A DNA stretch of 64,000 nt from a virus. Positions 1-10,129 of the stretch are shown here, in pieces. Position 1 is the first letter of the stretch, and every line of letters begins with the position of its first letter. A program made the position numbers and the translations under genes. The stretch lies in IMG/VR virus record IMGVR_UViG_3300025849_000025, positions 1 through 64,000 of that record. One strand, 5' to 3'. The notes under the pieces were generated by a model. That model was not told the DNA's origin, did not search any database, and saw nothing but the letters and a program-made list of their open reading frames with translations.

Positions 1-3000
1 GCAACATTTGAGAGATTTTGTGGTAGGATATTTCCCTTGACTTCTTTAATAGCATCTGCTAGTGCGCTTACGAAAGTGTGTGCGCCTGTATAAGACCCTG
101 CCACACCAACTTGCAATGTGATGGTAGTTCCAGTTACAGAAGTAATTGGACATGCTTTGTTAAAGAATGGATGCCCTGCTTGTGGAGCCGCATCATTTTG
201 TGGACCACTACCTGTATCACATGAGAATGTAATTCCAGATGGTGTGAACCAGATGTGATCATCGGAAGTTAATGTATGCGCTCCAATTGTTGCAACAAAG
301 ACGCCAGTTGTTGGGTCGTATGTAGCATCAGTTGGTGTGAATGACGCACCAAATACTGGAAGAACAACTTCTTCTGTGATAACATCTTCAACAACATCAG
401 CAAGGTGTAGATATGCTAATCTTGTAGGCATACGCTGATCGTATGGCAAGATGTTAAGAGCCGCATCCCAATAGTAGGAAGCCGCATTAATTGTTCCAGC
501 ATTACCGCCATATTTCAAGTCTTCTGCAACTGCATCGATGATGTAGCCTGTGTCACGGTAGCATAGTGCTGTATCGTAACCAAGAGCATTGTACTCTTCG
601 CGCAAGAAGTCAGTGATTTCTTGCTTGTATTTCTCTTTTGTTCCTCTGACCAACTGCGCATCTGTTTCAGTAGCGGAGTTGTATCCACCAGTAGGCTCAA
701 CAAGTGTTGGAATGTTTGTGATATCGTTAGCACGAACTACATCCGAAACGATTTCCCAAAGTTCTTGTACTTTAGCAGAAACTGCTGGCACAGAAGCTTT
801 TCTGAATGAGTTTGCTGTTGCACTCACAAATGTGTGTGGCTTAGCATAACCATTCGCACCACCAGCATTCATTGTGATGCCAGTAGCCGTTACCGACAAG
901 ATTTCTAGTGGTGTGTTAAACCAAGGATCAGTTGTTCTTGGATGACTAATATTAATAGGTGTAGGATCAACATCTGATGTTGGGCAAGAGAATGTAATAC
1001 CTTCTTGGTCAACAATGATGTAATCTCCAGCAACCAATCTATGGACACCAATCTCTACTGAGAAAGCACCAGATACTGGATCGTATGAACCATCTGTAGG
1101 TGTATATGTAGGTTGCATAGTTGCATTACTTACACAATCAGCCGTTGCACTTACGAAAGTATGAACTTTGTCAACACCAGCAGCACCAACATTCATTGTG
1201 ATCGATGTTGCATCAACGGCAGTAATTACTACTGGGGTGTTGAAGATTGGATCAGTCGGGCGTGGATGACTAATGTTGATTGGCGTAGGATCAACATCTG
1301 ATGTTGGACATGATAATGTAATGCCATTTTCTGCAATTACAACTCTATCACCAACAGCATATGTGTGTGCGCCGATAGTAAGGTTCATAACTCCTGTTAC
1401 GTGATCGTATGTAGCATCAGTAGGAGTGCTAAGAGTGTTAATTTCTCTTGTTTGTGTTGTTACAACTTGCAACGGTGTGACTACTTCGTTTCTTACGATT
1501 TGACCCATGATGTGAGAAACAAATTCGAATGTTTCCGCTGTCGGAGTTCTTTGATCCTCAGGAAGGATACCAACCGCCGCATCGAAGTAAAGTCTTGCGT
1601 TTTGTGCTGTAGCCGCATTCGAACCATGCTGTACATCCCATGAGATTGTGTCAGCAAAGTAACCAACATCACGCTCACATTTCGCAACATCGTATGTAAG
1701 ATCAGGGTGGTTAGCCGCAATCCATGCTGTTACTTCGTCTTGGATGAATGCTTTGTTAGCTTGGATAGCCGCTTTAGCTTCATAAGCTTCGTCAGAAACC
1801 CATGTTGTACCATAGTCGAGTGCATCAGCCGCTACTTTATCATTCTGCATGATGTCGATGATTTCATCGAATGCCGCATTTGAACGAGAGATTGCTGTAG
1901 CATCTGTCATGTCGCCAGCTACTTCTGCTTTCAACCAATTAAATGCCGCTACTGTTTGTGTCAATTCGTTTGCAATTACAGATTCTGCTGAAGCATTACC
2001 AGTACGATATGCAAGACCTGAGTTTACTGCGTTTACGTTCGAACCTGTAATGATATCTCTTACAACTGCATCAATGATGTAGCCTGTATCACGTTGACAT
2101 AGTTCTTTATTGTAGACAAAATATTCGCTTCTCAACCAAGCATCAAGATCATTTTGGATGAATGTTTTGTTAGCCGCTAGTTGTCTAGCCGCATATTCAC
2201 CTTGTGTAGTCGCAGTGACTTTAACAAGACAGTCAGCTTCAGCACTAATGAATGTGTGTACACCTGTGTAAGTCCCACCATCACCAACATTGACAGAGAA
2301 TGTATCTACGTCAGTTACTGTGATCATCAATGGGAGATCGTATGCAGGGTCACCAATTCTTGGATATGTAGCTTCTGCAACGCCGCCATTATCACAAGAG
2401 AACTTGAAGCTGTGAGGCTTAAGTTGAACGTGATCACCAGTAGCAAGACCGTGTGCTGTTGCAGTTACAACGAACGCTCCATCATTAGGATTGTATGTTG
2501 CACTTGTTACTGAAACGATTTCTGGTTTCTTAGCTGGGTCAGTCCAATAAAGACCGTTAGTGTCGATGCAATCGGCATCTGCACTTACAAATGTGTGTGC
2601 CGCTGAGTATCCACCTGCGTTACCAACATTAACAGTGATTGTTGACCCAGTTACGCCTGTAATTCTTACAGGAGACTTGAAGCAAGGCTCACCTTCTCTT
2701 GGATGGCTGATTTCTACTGTTGTTCCAGCTTCTGTGTTTGCACAAGACAATGTGATGGACTTAGGGGCAATTGTAATCCACTTACCTTCTGGAAGGCTGT
2801 GCGAACCAATTGTCAATGTCATGTCACCACTTACTGGGTCATAGTCAACATCTGTTGGTGTTACTGTGCCTGTGTACATAGTAGCTGTTTTGATGCCGTT
2901 TGGCAATGCACTCACGAATGTATGCACACCAAGGTAACCACCACCGTCACCAACATTAACTGTAATAGTTGTAGCAGTTACTGAGGAGATTGTCAATGCT

Positions 3001-6000
3001 TTTTTGTATGCTGGGTCTGTTGCTCTTGGGTAAGCCGCTTCTCCGATTACACCTGCATTATCGCAAGAGAATGTAATGCCACCCTCTTCGATTATGATTT
3101 TGTCACCGATTACAAACTCGTGCGCCCCAATAGTGATCTCTGTGATCCCTGTTGCTGGGTCATAAGTAGCTGTCGAAGGAGTGAATGTTCCGTTAAGAAC
3201 TGCAACTTCTTGTACAGAACCTGCCTTCGCTCTTGCGAAAGTATGTACGCCTGTATAACCACCTGCATTACCAACATTCATTGTGATTGTAGTATCAGTC
3301 TTTGCAGTGATTGTCTGTGGTGTTCTATAAGGTCCGTCAGTAACTCTTGGGTGACTGATGAAGATTTCTTCGCCAGTTGCAGTATTCGCACAGCTAAATG
3401 TGATGCCTTCTTTTGCAAGAAGAACCTCATCACCAACCTCAAAAGAGTGGTCTTGAATAGTCACAGAGAATATGCCAGATACTGGGTCGTAAGATGCGTC
3501 TGTAGGTGTATATGCTTTACCTTCAGTTTGCATAATGCCCATAAACTCATCGAATGAGTCATTAGAACGTTTGATCGATGCCGCATCTGTAAGGATATCG
3601 GCAGTCTCAATTTTTAGGTGTTCAAATGCACCCAATGTCTGAGGTAATTGTTCGTCAAGTAAGAATTCGGATGTTTTACCACGATAAGCTTTTCCAGATT
3701 GAATTGCCATGAAGTTGGAACCAGTCAGCATATCACGTTGGATAGCTGGCATGATATATTCATTCGTGTCACGCTGACATTTAATGCTGTCGTACATGAA
3801 GAAGTTATCATCAGCCCAATCCATCATCGTATCTTGGATGAAGGATTTGTTGTTCTGAAGTTGAATACGTGCGTTTCTTTGATCCAATGGAATAGATGCA
3901 TCATTACTGAATGTGATCTCTTCACCAACAACAGATACTGCGTTGCGTGTTGCTTCCACAAAAGTATGAACACCTTTGTATCCTGTTGTGCCAGTGTTGA
4001 CAGTAATCGTGTCTAATGTCGTAGCAATAATAGGAACCGATGATCTATATGAAGGATCAGAAGGTCTTGGGTGGCTAATTTGAACTTTGTTGCCATCTGT
4101 ATCACAAGTGAATGTGAAGGAGTTGTCAGCAAATGTTACTGTTCTGCCTACAGTCAATCCATGTCCTTCTATCGTGATGACAAACTCACCAGTAGTTGGA
4201 TCGTATGTAGCATTAGTTGGTGTGAACTTAGAACCATTATTAGCAAGAATATCTACAATTGTGTTGAACTTAGAGTATGCTCTTGTCGCACCCAAAGCAG
4301 AGTTTGCTTGGATTAGATCGTCAGTTGTTTTGCGAAGTCTTTCGTATGCCGCAACTGTTTCGTTTCTTTGGTTGCCAATTACAGCCGCACTTTGCTTGAA
4401 GTAGTAAGCATTACCTGCTGTTACAGAGTTGTAGTTGGTGTCTAGGATAGAGTCCCACTTAACTGCTGGCAAGATGTATTCTTCGATGTCACGAGCGCAC
4501 TTGCCACTATCGTATGCAAAGAATTCATCGTTATTTTCGATCCAATCAATCATACCATCAATGATAAGGTCTTTGTTGTCTTGGATGTTTACACGAGCAT
4601 ATTCTTTTGTTTTGTTTTCGTCATCGTTGTAATCTGTCCAGATAATCGGGTTAGCCGCTTCTTCGCCATTCTTAAGAATGTTTAGAGTCTCATCCAAGGA
4701 TGTGCTAATACGATTTGTTACGTCAGCGGATGCGTTTCCGAAGATATCAAGAATACCTTCTTTAAGATGTTCAATAGAACCTACTGTTTCTGTAAGTTGC
4801 TCAGCCTTAACCACTTGTGAGATAGGAGAGCTATATGTGATACCACTCAAACGACCCCAATAGTTACTACCTGTCGCAACATCAAAACCTGTGTTGTCGA
4901 TGATAATACCTGTGTCACGGAAACACTTGTCTGCGTTGTAGCCTTGGTAACCAAGTCCTGGAGCGCCATCAAAACCTGTAGTTGTGTTAGCTGTTAGGAA
5001 GTCTACCATGTTATCAAGGATATCGTCTTTTGCATCCATGATTGCATCAGCAAATGTAGTGTTAGCGAAGAATAAGTTATCATCACCTTCTGCTGGTCTA
5101 ATAATAGTTGTAGAGCCTTTAGCTCTCATTGAGATGTCACCGAACTGTGTACCAGAGTTGTTCAAAGTCATCTGACCACCATTAAGCGCAAAGAACGCTT
5201 GGCGTGTAAAGATTGACAAGGAACCAATACCGTTAACACCAGCACCGTTTTTAGCAACGTAACCTGTACCGTTTTGAGTACGAGGCGTGAAACCAAAACA
5301 TAGTACGTATGTGTAGAGTGAGTCTGTGTCTAGCAATGCTCTGTCTGCAAGTAAACAACCACCACCACGTCCAACTGCCCTGTTAGGGAAATCGTCAATA
5401 CCGATGCTTTCGATAGTACCTGTACCACCACGTTGGGCGTAAAGGATATCTCCAACTTCTACGTTACCTTTAAGGTTACGAACATAGATTTGTCTGTTGC
5501 TGTCAATATCAGCAATGTATGAAATGAAACCTGTAGCACCAGATGAGAATGTTACTTCGTCATCAATTTCAAATTGGTTTTGTGCTGAGTGTCCAGCAAC
5601 CAAATAGAATTCTTGTCCAAGGTCGAGAATACCACCTTTAGAGTTGAATGGGTTTAGTGTTGGTTCAACATCAAGACGGTTAAAGTTAGAAAGCTGTGAA
5701 CTATCTCGAATGTATGGCGAACGTCTTAGCAACGCACCTGGGCGGTAAGCAATAGCGAAACCACCTTCTGGATAATCAAAGTTATCAACTTCAAAGTCCA
5801 TATATGCGAAACCTTGAACGTAACAACCAGAACCAACTAGAATACCGTTTGTTCTTTCGTATCCTGGTTTCTTACGAATTACTGTAGCGTACTGACCTGC
5901 GGTAGATGTTAATGCACAATCATCTGGAAGAACGATTGGCTCATCAACATAGTATGCGCCTGGACCGACTGAGATGTGGACTGCGTTGTCGATATCGTTA

Positions 6001-7397
6001 CGGTTTACATCACCACCTGCTTTTTCAATAGCAAGTTCAGAGGCACGTGCAAGGGTTCTGACAGGCTGTAGGATAGTTCCTGGATATTTGTCATCACCGT
6101 CAACAGCAACGTGAACTTTAAGCGCTTTTTCTGTGTTTTTAGAAACTTCGTTGTAAAGCTGACGATAAGTCATCTTTTCAGTTTCGCCAGTTTTGACGTT
6201 CTTCAGCGCAAAATAGCTGTCTTCGTCTAGTTTAGGCTCAAATGTTTTTGTCAAATTCATGTCGAAGTCAATTAGCTCAGAGCCTTCGACTACTGAGTTA
6301 GCAACTGTTGAGTCTGTAATAGCACCGCCATCAAATGTAGACTTGGTTGCGTCTAGCCCTGATGCAGACGAACTTGTGATTTGCAAGTTCTGTGCAACCA
6401 CACCGTCCATCGTACCTTGGAATTCTGAATTAGCAATAGTAGAGTTCTGGATAGTGCCTTGGTCGATAGTGGTGTTTGTAAAGATGTTATTGTTGCCTGT
6501 TCCATCAGAGAAGTCTGAGTTAAGAAGAGACATATTGTTTGCAGAACTGTCATTGATAATAGAACTTGTCATTACCATGTTGTTTGCAGTAGAGTCGATA
6601 ATAGAAGAGTTACTTGTTACAGTATCCCAGATAAGACCATTTGCGAAACGTGAATTTGTTATCGTAACGTTATCTAAGTCTGTGTCGCGGATATCACCAT
6701 TAGAGAAGTCTGCGCCAACAATAGTTGTATTGCCAGAAATTGCTGTGTCACGAATTGTGCCGTTAGAGAAATCAGTAGTGATGATAACTGAGTTTGACAT
6801 CAGCGCATCTTCAAGTACGATCTCATCGATAACGACGTTTGTGAGAATTAGGTTGTTAGCAGTACCGCCTTCAATCGAAACGTTAGCAAAACTCGAATTA
6901 TCAATCTGAGAGTTGGTAAAGATGTTATTATTACCAGTACCATCAGAGAAGTCAGAGTTTAGTATTGCCATGTTGTTGGCAGAAGTATCAAGGATGGTTC
7001 CCTGATCTATAGTAGTGTTTGTAAAGATATTGTTATTACCAGTACCATCAGAGAAATCAGAAAGACTGATCTCCGAAGATGTTATGGCAATATTGTTGGC
7101 AGTAGAGTCCACCATGACAACAGCATCAATATTAGAACCTGTTACACGACCACCGTTGTATACAGAGTCAAAGATTTCCACACTTGTGAGGGTGGAAGAT
7201 GACATTTGCACATTAGAGATAACACCACCTGTGATGGTGATCCTATTGAATATTTCATATTGTAACGCTTGAACGAGTTCTTTGCGTGTGATGTTTTTTG
7301 TACCATCATCGCCCTGTATCAGGTTTACAACAACAAACAAATCTTCTGATCTGGTGTTTGCGCCTGTTATCGGACCTAGTTCTGAAATCAACGACAT
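1..7397 (-). CDS. Giant virion appendage (tail-fibre-type) protein, 3' part outside window
   Basis: An uninterrupted minus-strand frame from ATG 7397 to the window edge gives at least 2465 codons; the stop lies outside. I checked the frame at several points (6969, 5646, 918 and the edge). Residues about 1-380 are repetitive, Asn/Asp/Thr-rich and beta-helix-like (recurring SDFSDGTGNNNIF). A middle part resembles pectate-lyase-like fibre shafts. From about residue 760 on, two repeat classes alternate. One is a roughly 100-aa unit with a YDP.TG start, an ISHPR/YPR.DP centre and an HTFVSA end. The other is a KC.RD helical unit. Both types are familiar from giant structural proteins of marine T4-like phages. 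Late promoter at 7434-7441; AAGG lies 5' of the ATG. Likely a host-contacting fibre or baseplate appendage; the exact role is inferred. Confidence 0.85.
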   Translation of the reverse strand, partial: MSLISELGPITGANTRSEDLFVVVNLIQGDDGTKNITRKELVQALQYEIFNRITITGGVISNVQMSSSTLTSVEIFDSVYNGGRVTGSNIDAVVMVDSTANNIAITSSEISLSDFSDGTGNNNIFTNTTIDQGTILDTSANNMAILNSDFSDGTGNNNIFTNSQIDNSSFANVSIEGGTANNLILTNVVIDEIVLEDALMSNSVIITTDFSNGTIRDTAISGNTTIVGADFSNGDIRDTDLDNVTITNSRFANGLIWDTVTSNSSIIDSTANNMVMTSSIINDSSANNMSLLNSDFSDGTGNNNIFTNTTIDQGTIQNSTIANSEFQGTMDGVVAQNLQITSSSASGLDATKSTFDGGAITDSTVANSVVEGSELIDFDMNLTKTFEPKLDEDSYFALKNVKTGETEKMTYRQLYNEVSKNTEKALKVHVAVDGDDKYPGTILQPVRTLARASELAIEKAGGDVNRNDIDNAVHISVGPGAYYVDEPIVLPDDCALTSTAGQYATVIRKKPGYERTNGILVGSGCYVQGFAYMDFEVDNFDYPEGGFAIAYRPGALLRRSPYIRDSSQLSNFNRLDVEPTLNPFNSKGGILDLGQEFYLVAGHSAQNQFEIDDEVTFSSGATGFISYIADIDSNRQIYVRNLKGNVEVGDILYAQRGGTGTIESIGIDDFPNRAVGRGGGCLLADRALLDTDSLYTYVLCFGFTPRTQNGTGYVAKNGAGVNGIGSLSIFTRQAFFALNGGQMTLNNSGTQFGDISMRAKGSTTIIRPAEGDDNLFFANTTFADAIMDAKDDILDNMVDFLTANTTTGFDGAPGLGYQGYNADKCFRDTGIIIDNTGFDVATGSNYWGRLSGITYSSPISQVVKAEQLTETVGSIEHLKEGILDIFGNASADVTNRISTSLDETLNILKNGEEAANPIIWTDYNDDENKTKEYARVNIQDNKDLIIDGMIDWIENNDEFFAYDSGKCARDIEEYILPAVKWDSILDTNYNSVTAGNAYYFKQSAAVIGNQRNETVAAYERLRKTTDDLIQANSALGATRAYSKFNTIVDILANNGSKFTPTNATYDPTTGEFVITIEGHGLTVGRTVTFADNSFTFTCDTDGNKVQISHPRPSDPSYRSSVPIIATTLDTITVNTGTTGYKGVHTFVEATRNAVSVVGEEITFSNDASIPLDQRNARIQLQNNKSFIQDTMMDWADDNFFMYDSIKCQRDTNEYIMPAIQRDMLTGSNFMAIQSGKAYRGKTSEFLLDEQLPQTLGAFEHLKIETADILTDAASIKRSNDSFDEFMGIMQTEGKAYTPTDASYDPVSGIFSVTIQDHSFEVGDEVLLAKEGITFSCANTATGEEIFISHPRVTDGPYRTPQTITAKTDTTITMNVGNAGGYTGVHTFARAKAGSVQEVAVLNGTFTPSTATYDPATGITEITIGAHEFVIGDKIIIEEGGITFSCDNAGVIGEAAYPRATDPAYKKALTISSVTATTITVNVGDGGGYLGVHTFVSALPNGIKTATMYTGTVTPTDVDYDPVSGDMTLTIGSHSLPEGKWITIAPKSITLSCANTEAGTTVEISHPREGEPCFKSPVRITGVTGSTITVNVGNAGGYSAAHTFVSADADCIDTNGLYWTDPAKKPEIVSVTSATYNPNDGAFVVTATAHGLATGDHVQLKPHSFKFSCDNGGVAEATYPRIGDPAYDLPLMITVTDVDTFSVNVGDGGTYTGVHTFISAEADCLVKVTATTQGEYAARQLAANKTFIQNDLDAWLRSEYFVYNKELCQRDTGYIIDAVVRDIITGSNVNAVNSGLAYRTGNASAESVIANELTQTVAAFNWLKAEVAGDMTDATAISRSNAAFDEIIDIMQNDKVAADALDYGTTWVSDEAYEAKAAIQANKAFIQDEVTAWIAANHPDLTYDVAKCERDVGYFADTISWDVQHGSNAATAQNARLYFDAAVGILPEDQRTPTAETFEFVSHIMGQIVRNEVVTPLQVVTTQTREINTLSTPTDATYDHVTGVMNLTIGAHTYAVGDRVVIAENGITLSCPTSDVDPTPINISHPRPTDPIFNTPVVITAVDATSITMNVGAAGVDKVHTFVSATADCVSNATMQPTYTPTDGSYDPVSGAFSVEIGVHRLVAGDYIIVDQEGITFSCPTSDVDPTPINISHPRTTDPWFNTPLEILSVTATGITMNAGGANGYAKPHTFVSATANSFRKASVPAVSAKVQELWEIVSDVVRANDITNIPTLVEPTGGYNSATETDAQLVRGTKEKYKQEITDFLREEYNALGYDTALCYRDTGYIIDAVAEDLKYGGNAGTINAASYYWDAALNILPYDQRMPTRLAYLHLADVVEDVITEEVVLPVFGASFTPTDATYDPTTGVFVATIGAHTLTSDDHIWFTPSGITFSCDTGSGPQNDAAPQAGHPFFNKACPITSVTGTTITLQVGVAGSYTGAHTFVSALADAIKEVKGNILPQNLSNV
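60..4240. repeat. Eight ~100-aa YDPxTG...SHPR...HTFVSA protein repeats
   Basis: Inside the giant minus-strand gene, units lie at roughly 4240-3960, 3520-3235, 3215-2900, 2870-2565, 2525-2235, 1440-1130, 1110-800 and 360-60. Each has a YDP.TG strand, a GxHxL/F.VGD strand, an ITFSC..(D/N) strand, a YPR or SHPR.(T/G)DP turn and a GxYxGxHTFVSA end. The pattern suggests beta-sandwich beads on a fibre. Boundaries are approximate. Confidence 0.75.
430..5040. repeat. Six helical KCxRDxxYIIDA protein repeats
   Basis: A second repeat class in the same gene, at roughly 5040-4860, 4600-4380, 3870-3700, 2190-1990, 1770-1560 and 640-430. Each unit runs (N)K.FIQD...W......YD...C.RD...I.DA...D...G.N....SG..Y. 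They sit between the beta-type units and look alpha-helical. Boundaries are approximate. Confidence 0.7.
6478..7058. repeat. Three imperfect 38-bp direct repeats in the giant fibre gene
   Basis: Near-identical copies lie at 6478-6515, 6916-6953 and 7021-7058. Each encodes the same fibre motif (SDFSDGTGNNNIFTN). They probably arose by internal duplication of a beta-helical coil and could recombine. Confidence 0.8.
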
Positions 7398-7433
7398 TCT
7401 GCGATACCCTTATCTTTTTTTTCTTATTTCTTT

Positions 7434-7441
7434 TATTTATA
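7434..7441 (-). promoter_or_regulatory. T4-type late promoter TATAAATA
   Basis: Exact TATAAATA on the minus strand, 36 bases upstream of the giant fibre ATG (7397). It matches the gp55-dependent late promoter box of T4, and a gp55 gene lies in this window. Confidence 0.75.
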
Positions 7442-7463
7442 ACAATAAGCTTTGAAGACTGCC

Positions 7464-8060
7464 TTAATTTTGAGGTTTAATCCCCATTATCAAGTAAGCT
7501 TGGTCTTTATTTTCTTTCCTTGAGAAAGTGTATCTGGCATTTATTGATTTTGCTAAATCTACAATTTCACTAGGACCATTCCAAAATTCTTGGTCAGTAT
7601 TAAATACTTCTTTATTCTCATCTACGAGATTAAATTCCGCATCGTAATACTCTACTTCGAAACATTCCGCTTCGTGATTTCGCCAGTAGATTTTGGAACC
7701 AAGGACTTCGCCATTTTGTGGGTTTACATAGTACCCACAACCTTCGATTTCTGTGCTTCCAGTTGTATTTATATCATGAGTGTATACCCTACAAGATTTA
7801 TCTTCTAATGCTGTCAAATCAACACCGATGTGATGAATACGCCCATTTATAGTCTCATATATTTCTTTTGATAACGAAAATCCACAAAGTTTCTCGAACA
7901 ATGTAATGTCGTCATCACTATTTACGTGTATAGCACATGTGACGTGCATCTTTTCGCCACGACGTGTAAAGAGAAATCTCCAAACCCTATCCTCTGGGAC
8001 AATATCGATTGCTCTGTCTAATTCTGGGTAAAAACCCTTTAATTTTTGGTAAATGCTCAT
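7464..8060 (-). CDS. Unknown 198-aa protein between fibre genes
   Basis: Complete ORF of 198 aa with no domain I recognise. It is a mixed, fairly acidic, soluble-looking protein without signal peptide or membrane segment. It has two cysteines near the middle (a C.VYTHD stretch and an EGCGYYV stretch) and several aromatic residues in its C-terminal third. It lies between the glycine-rich fibre-tip gene (7 bases upstream) and the giant fibre gene in the same late block. An accessory role in fibre assembly or modification is possible from position alone; nothing in the sequence proves it. Confidence 0.75.
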   Translation of the reverse strand: MSIYQKLKGFYPELDRAIDIVPEDRVWRFLFTRRGEKMHVTCAIHVNSDDDITLFEKLCGFSLSKEIYETINGRIHHIGVDLTALEDKSCRVYTHDINTTGSTEIEGCGYYVNPQNGEVLGSKIYWRNHEAECFEVEYYDAEFNLVDENKEVFNTDQEFWNGPSEIVDLAKSINARYTFSRKENKDQAYLIMGIKPQN

Positions 8061-8067
8061 CTTATCC

Positions 8068-8955
8068 CTAACTTATCAATGTAGGTGCTAACGGAGCGCC
8101 ACTGTCATTTAGCTTAAACGAATATGCTCTTCTCAATGTGTAATCAGCCGCGTTATTATTAACTCTTGAAGGTTCTAAAATTTGCGTCCAAGGATTACTA
8201 TTTCCATCTGTCGAAACTTTGTATCTTAGATATCCCGGAACACCACTAGCACCTAGATGGTTACCGAAACCACTTTGCTGTGCGCCACCAGCACCAACCA
8301 TAAGAACGTATTCAACGCCAGTATCTATTTCTATTGTTTGAAGGCTTGTTGCGCCTGCAGAACCACCAGCCCCAGCTTTACCTGCATTGTCTCCACCACC
8401 ATACGAAATGATACCAAAGAAACTACCACCAGAAGAACCTAAGTCACCGCCGCCACCACCGCCACCAGAACCAAATTTTGAAAAATCTGCTGCTGGAGCG
8501 GCTGTATTTAATGCACCACCTACGTTACCACCAGTACCAAAAGAACCTACTGTACCAGTACCACCTGCTGTAGCGCCAAGTGTACCATGTAGCCCAGCAG
8601 TACCGCCTGATGCGCTCGTAATGAAATTGAACACGTTATTGTCGTAATCAGATTTTAATAGAATGCCTGTTGCTTGACCATCACCTGATCTTGTGTTAGG
8701 GTCGCCACCGTCTTCATAGCCATTCCCACCTGCTCCACCGCCACCATACATGTCGAGTGTGAGGTAGATAACCTTACTTGCACCGTAGAAGTCTCCTACG
8801 GAAATAGCACCTGACGTTGGGACGTTAGAATTGATGTTCGCATTAGGAACTCTAGTACCACCACGATAATATTCGCTTAGGCTGTGCGGCTCAGCACCAC
8901 CAAATTCATCAGCAATGTCTTTGATTGTTAGGGGACCTGATACTTTGATAGGCAT
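8068..8955 (-). CDS. Glycine-rich fibre-tip / adhesin-like protein
   Basis: 295 aa. Residues 1-60 carry a pattern common in phage fibre and baseplate proteins: I.DIADEFGG..PHSLSEYYRGG..VP, then N.NVPTSGAISVGDFYGA. Residues about 70-235 are extremely rich in Gly, Ser, Ala and Asn with poly-Gly runs (GGGGAGG, GSGGGGGGG), as in polyglycine-sandwich adhesins such as the T4-like gp38 type. The gene follows the S74 fibre by 3 bases. Likely a receptor-binding tip; the polyglycine adhesin role is inferred from composition and context. Confidence 0.7.
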   Translation of the reverse strand: MPIKVSGPLTIKDIADEFGGAEPHSLSEYYRGGTRVPNANINSNVPTSGAISVGDFYGASKVIYLTLDMYGGGGAGGNGYEDGGDPNTRSGDGQATGILLKSDYDNNVFNFITSASGGTAGLHGTLGATAGGTGTVGSFGTGGNVGGALNTAAPAADFSKFGSGGGGGGGDLGSSGGSFFGIISYGGGDNAGKAGAGGSAGATSLQTIEIDTGVEYVLMVGAGGAQQSGFGNHLGASGVPGYLRYKVSTDGNSNPWTQILEPSRVNNNAADYTLRRAYSFKLNDSGAPLAPTLIS

Positions 8956-8958
8956 GTC

Positions 8959-10128
8959 TTATTTACCCACTTTTTCTTGCAATTCCTTAATGGCTTCGAT
9001 AAGTAGACCGATTACATTACCATGACGGACTGCAAGAGTTTCTTCGCCTGTTTTTGGATCAGTTGTAGTGTATACCGCACCCGGAAGAACTTCTTGCAAC
9101 TCTTGAGCCATTACACCAGTCATAGGCGTATCATCCCCAATATAGTTAAAGTCATAACCGCCAAGCTGAGATACTTTATCAAGAGCATTCGTAATAGGTA
9201 CGATGTTCTCTTTCAAGTTTCTGTCTGATACTGAACCATAAGCTGTAATGTTTCCTGTCGCAACAATAGCTCCATCGACATTAACGCCACCAAACGTTAC
9301 ACTATCAGAAGTAGCAACGCTTTGACCGATGCTAATAACACCCGCAGCAAAGCCAACGCCAGTACCCGCGCTGAGTGCGCCCCTAGCTCTAGTAGTTGTA
9401 AAGTAAAGATTTGTGCCTTCAGCCAAGTTGGTGGTTTTGTGGTTGGTTAACGAACTTACTGTACCATTCACGTTACCAGTAAATGTCGCTGGAATTTCTG
9501 CACCGTTACCGTTTTCAAATACCTTTGTAGTTCCACCTGGGGCATATACATCACCAATTAATTTACCGATGAAAGTATCACTTGTCAATGTATTTGAAAC
9601 GATGTTGTTTGCTGTCACATCACCAGTAATTGTATTGGCTGTAATTGTATCGGCCTCAAAAGAACCAGTTAGGATCATGTCATAACCGTACATTGTGCCT
9701 GCAGGAGTAAGTTTGAATTTAGGCAAACCAGTTCCTGTGTCGATGATAAATGCGGCCTCATCAGAATTGTTAAAACCTACATCCCAAGAAATAGCAGTAT
9801 CAGTATATCTTGTCTGTGCGCCACCGTTATCATATGAGAAAGTAGTGACTTCTTGCGCAGTTGTGCCATTAATTTGGATTGGGGAATTGAAGCCAATAGT
9901 ACCTGCATTAGTAAAAGATGAAACAGTATCCATCTTAAGTTCTGTGTCTGCGATTAGGTTATTAGCTTGAAAGTCACCTTGAATGAAAGCATCACCAGTA
10001 GTGACATCACCAAGTGCTGATGCGGTTACTGCTTGGTCACGAAACAGACCGACCATTTCATTGGTTTTATCAAACCAGTTCTGGAAGGTTTGAGTTGACG
10101 TGATGTTCTGTATACTTGATTTTGCCAT
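8959..10128 (-). CDS. Tail fibre with C-terminal S74 self-cleaving chaperone domain
   Basis: 389 aa. The first ~290 residues are a beta-rich fibre shaft with repeated ANTITGDVTANNIVSNT-like turns. Residues about 295-389 are an intramolecular chaperone of the peptidase S74 / endosialidase type: the SDRNLKENI motif with the Ser/Lys dyad, then GYDFNYIGD, GVMAQELQEVLP, VRHGNVIGLLIEAIKEL and a terminal helix. In this family the domain trimerises the fibre and cuts itself off at the Ser. The gene is 1 base from the small coiled-coil gene upstream. Confidence 0.85.
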   Translation of the reverse strand: MAKSSIQNITSTQTFQNWFDKTNEMVGLFRDQAVTASALGDVTTGDAFIQGDFQANNLIADTELKMDTVSSFTNAGTIGFNSPIQINGTTAQEVTTFSYDNGGAQTRYTDTAISWDVGFNNSDEAAFIIDTGTGLPKFKLTPAGTMYGYDMILTGSFEADTITANTITGDVTANNIVSNTLTSDTFIGKLIGDVYAPGGTTKVFENGNGAEIPATFTGNVNGTVSSLTNHKTTNLAEGTNLYFTTTRARGALSAGTGVGFAAGVISIGQSVATSDSVTFGGVNVDGAIVATGNITAYGSVSDRNLKENIVPITNALDKVSQLGGYDFNYIGDDTPMTGVMAQELQEVLPGAVYTTTDPKTGEETLAVRHGNVIGLLIEAIKELQEKVGK

Positions 10129-10129
10129 C

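Noticed and set aside
589-7272. Plus-strand ORFs opposite the giant fibre gene
   Set aside because: They lie antisense to one continuous minus-strand frame with clear repeats; their protein sequences are repeat shadows without ribosome-binding sites.
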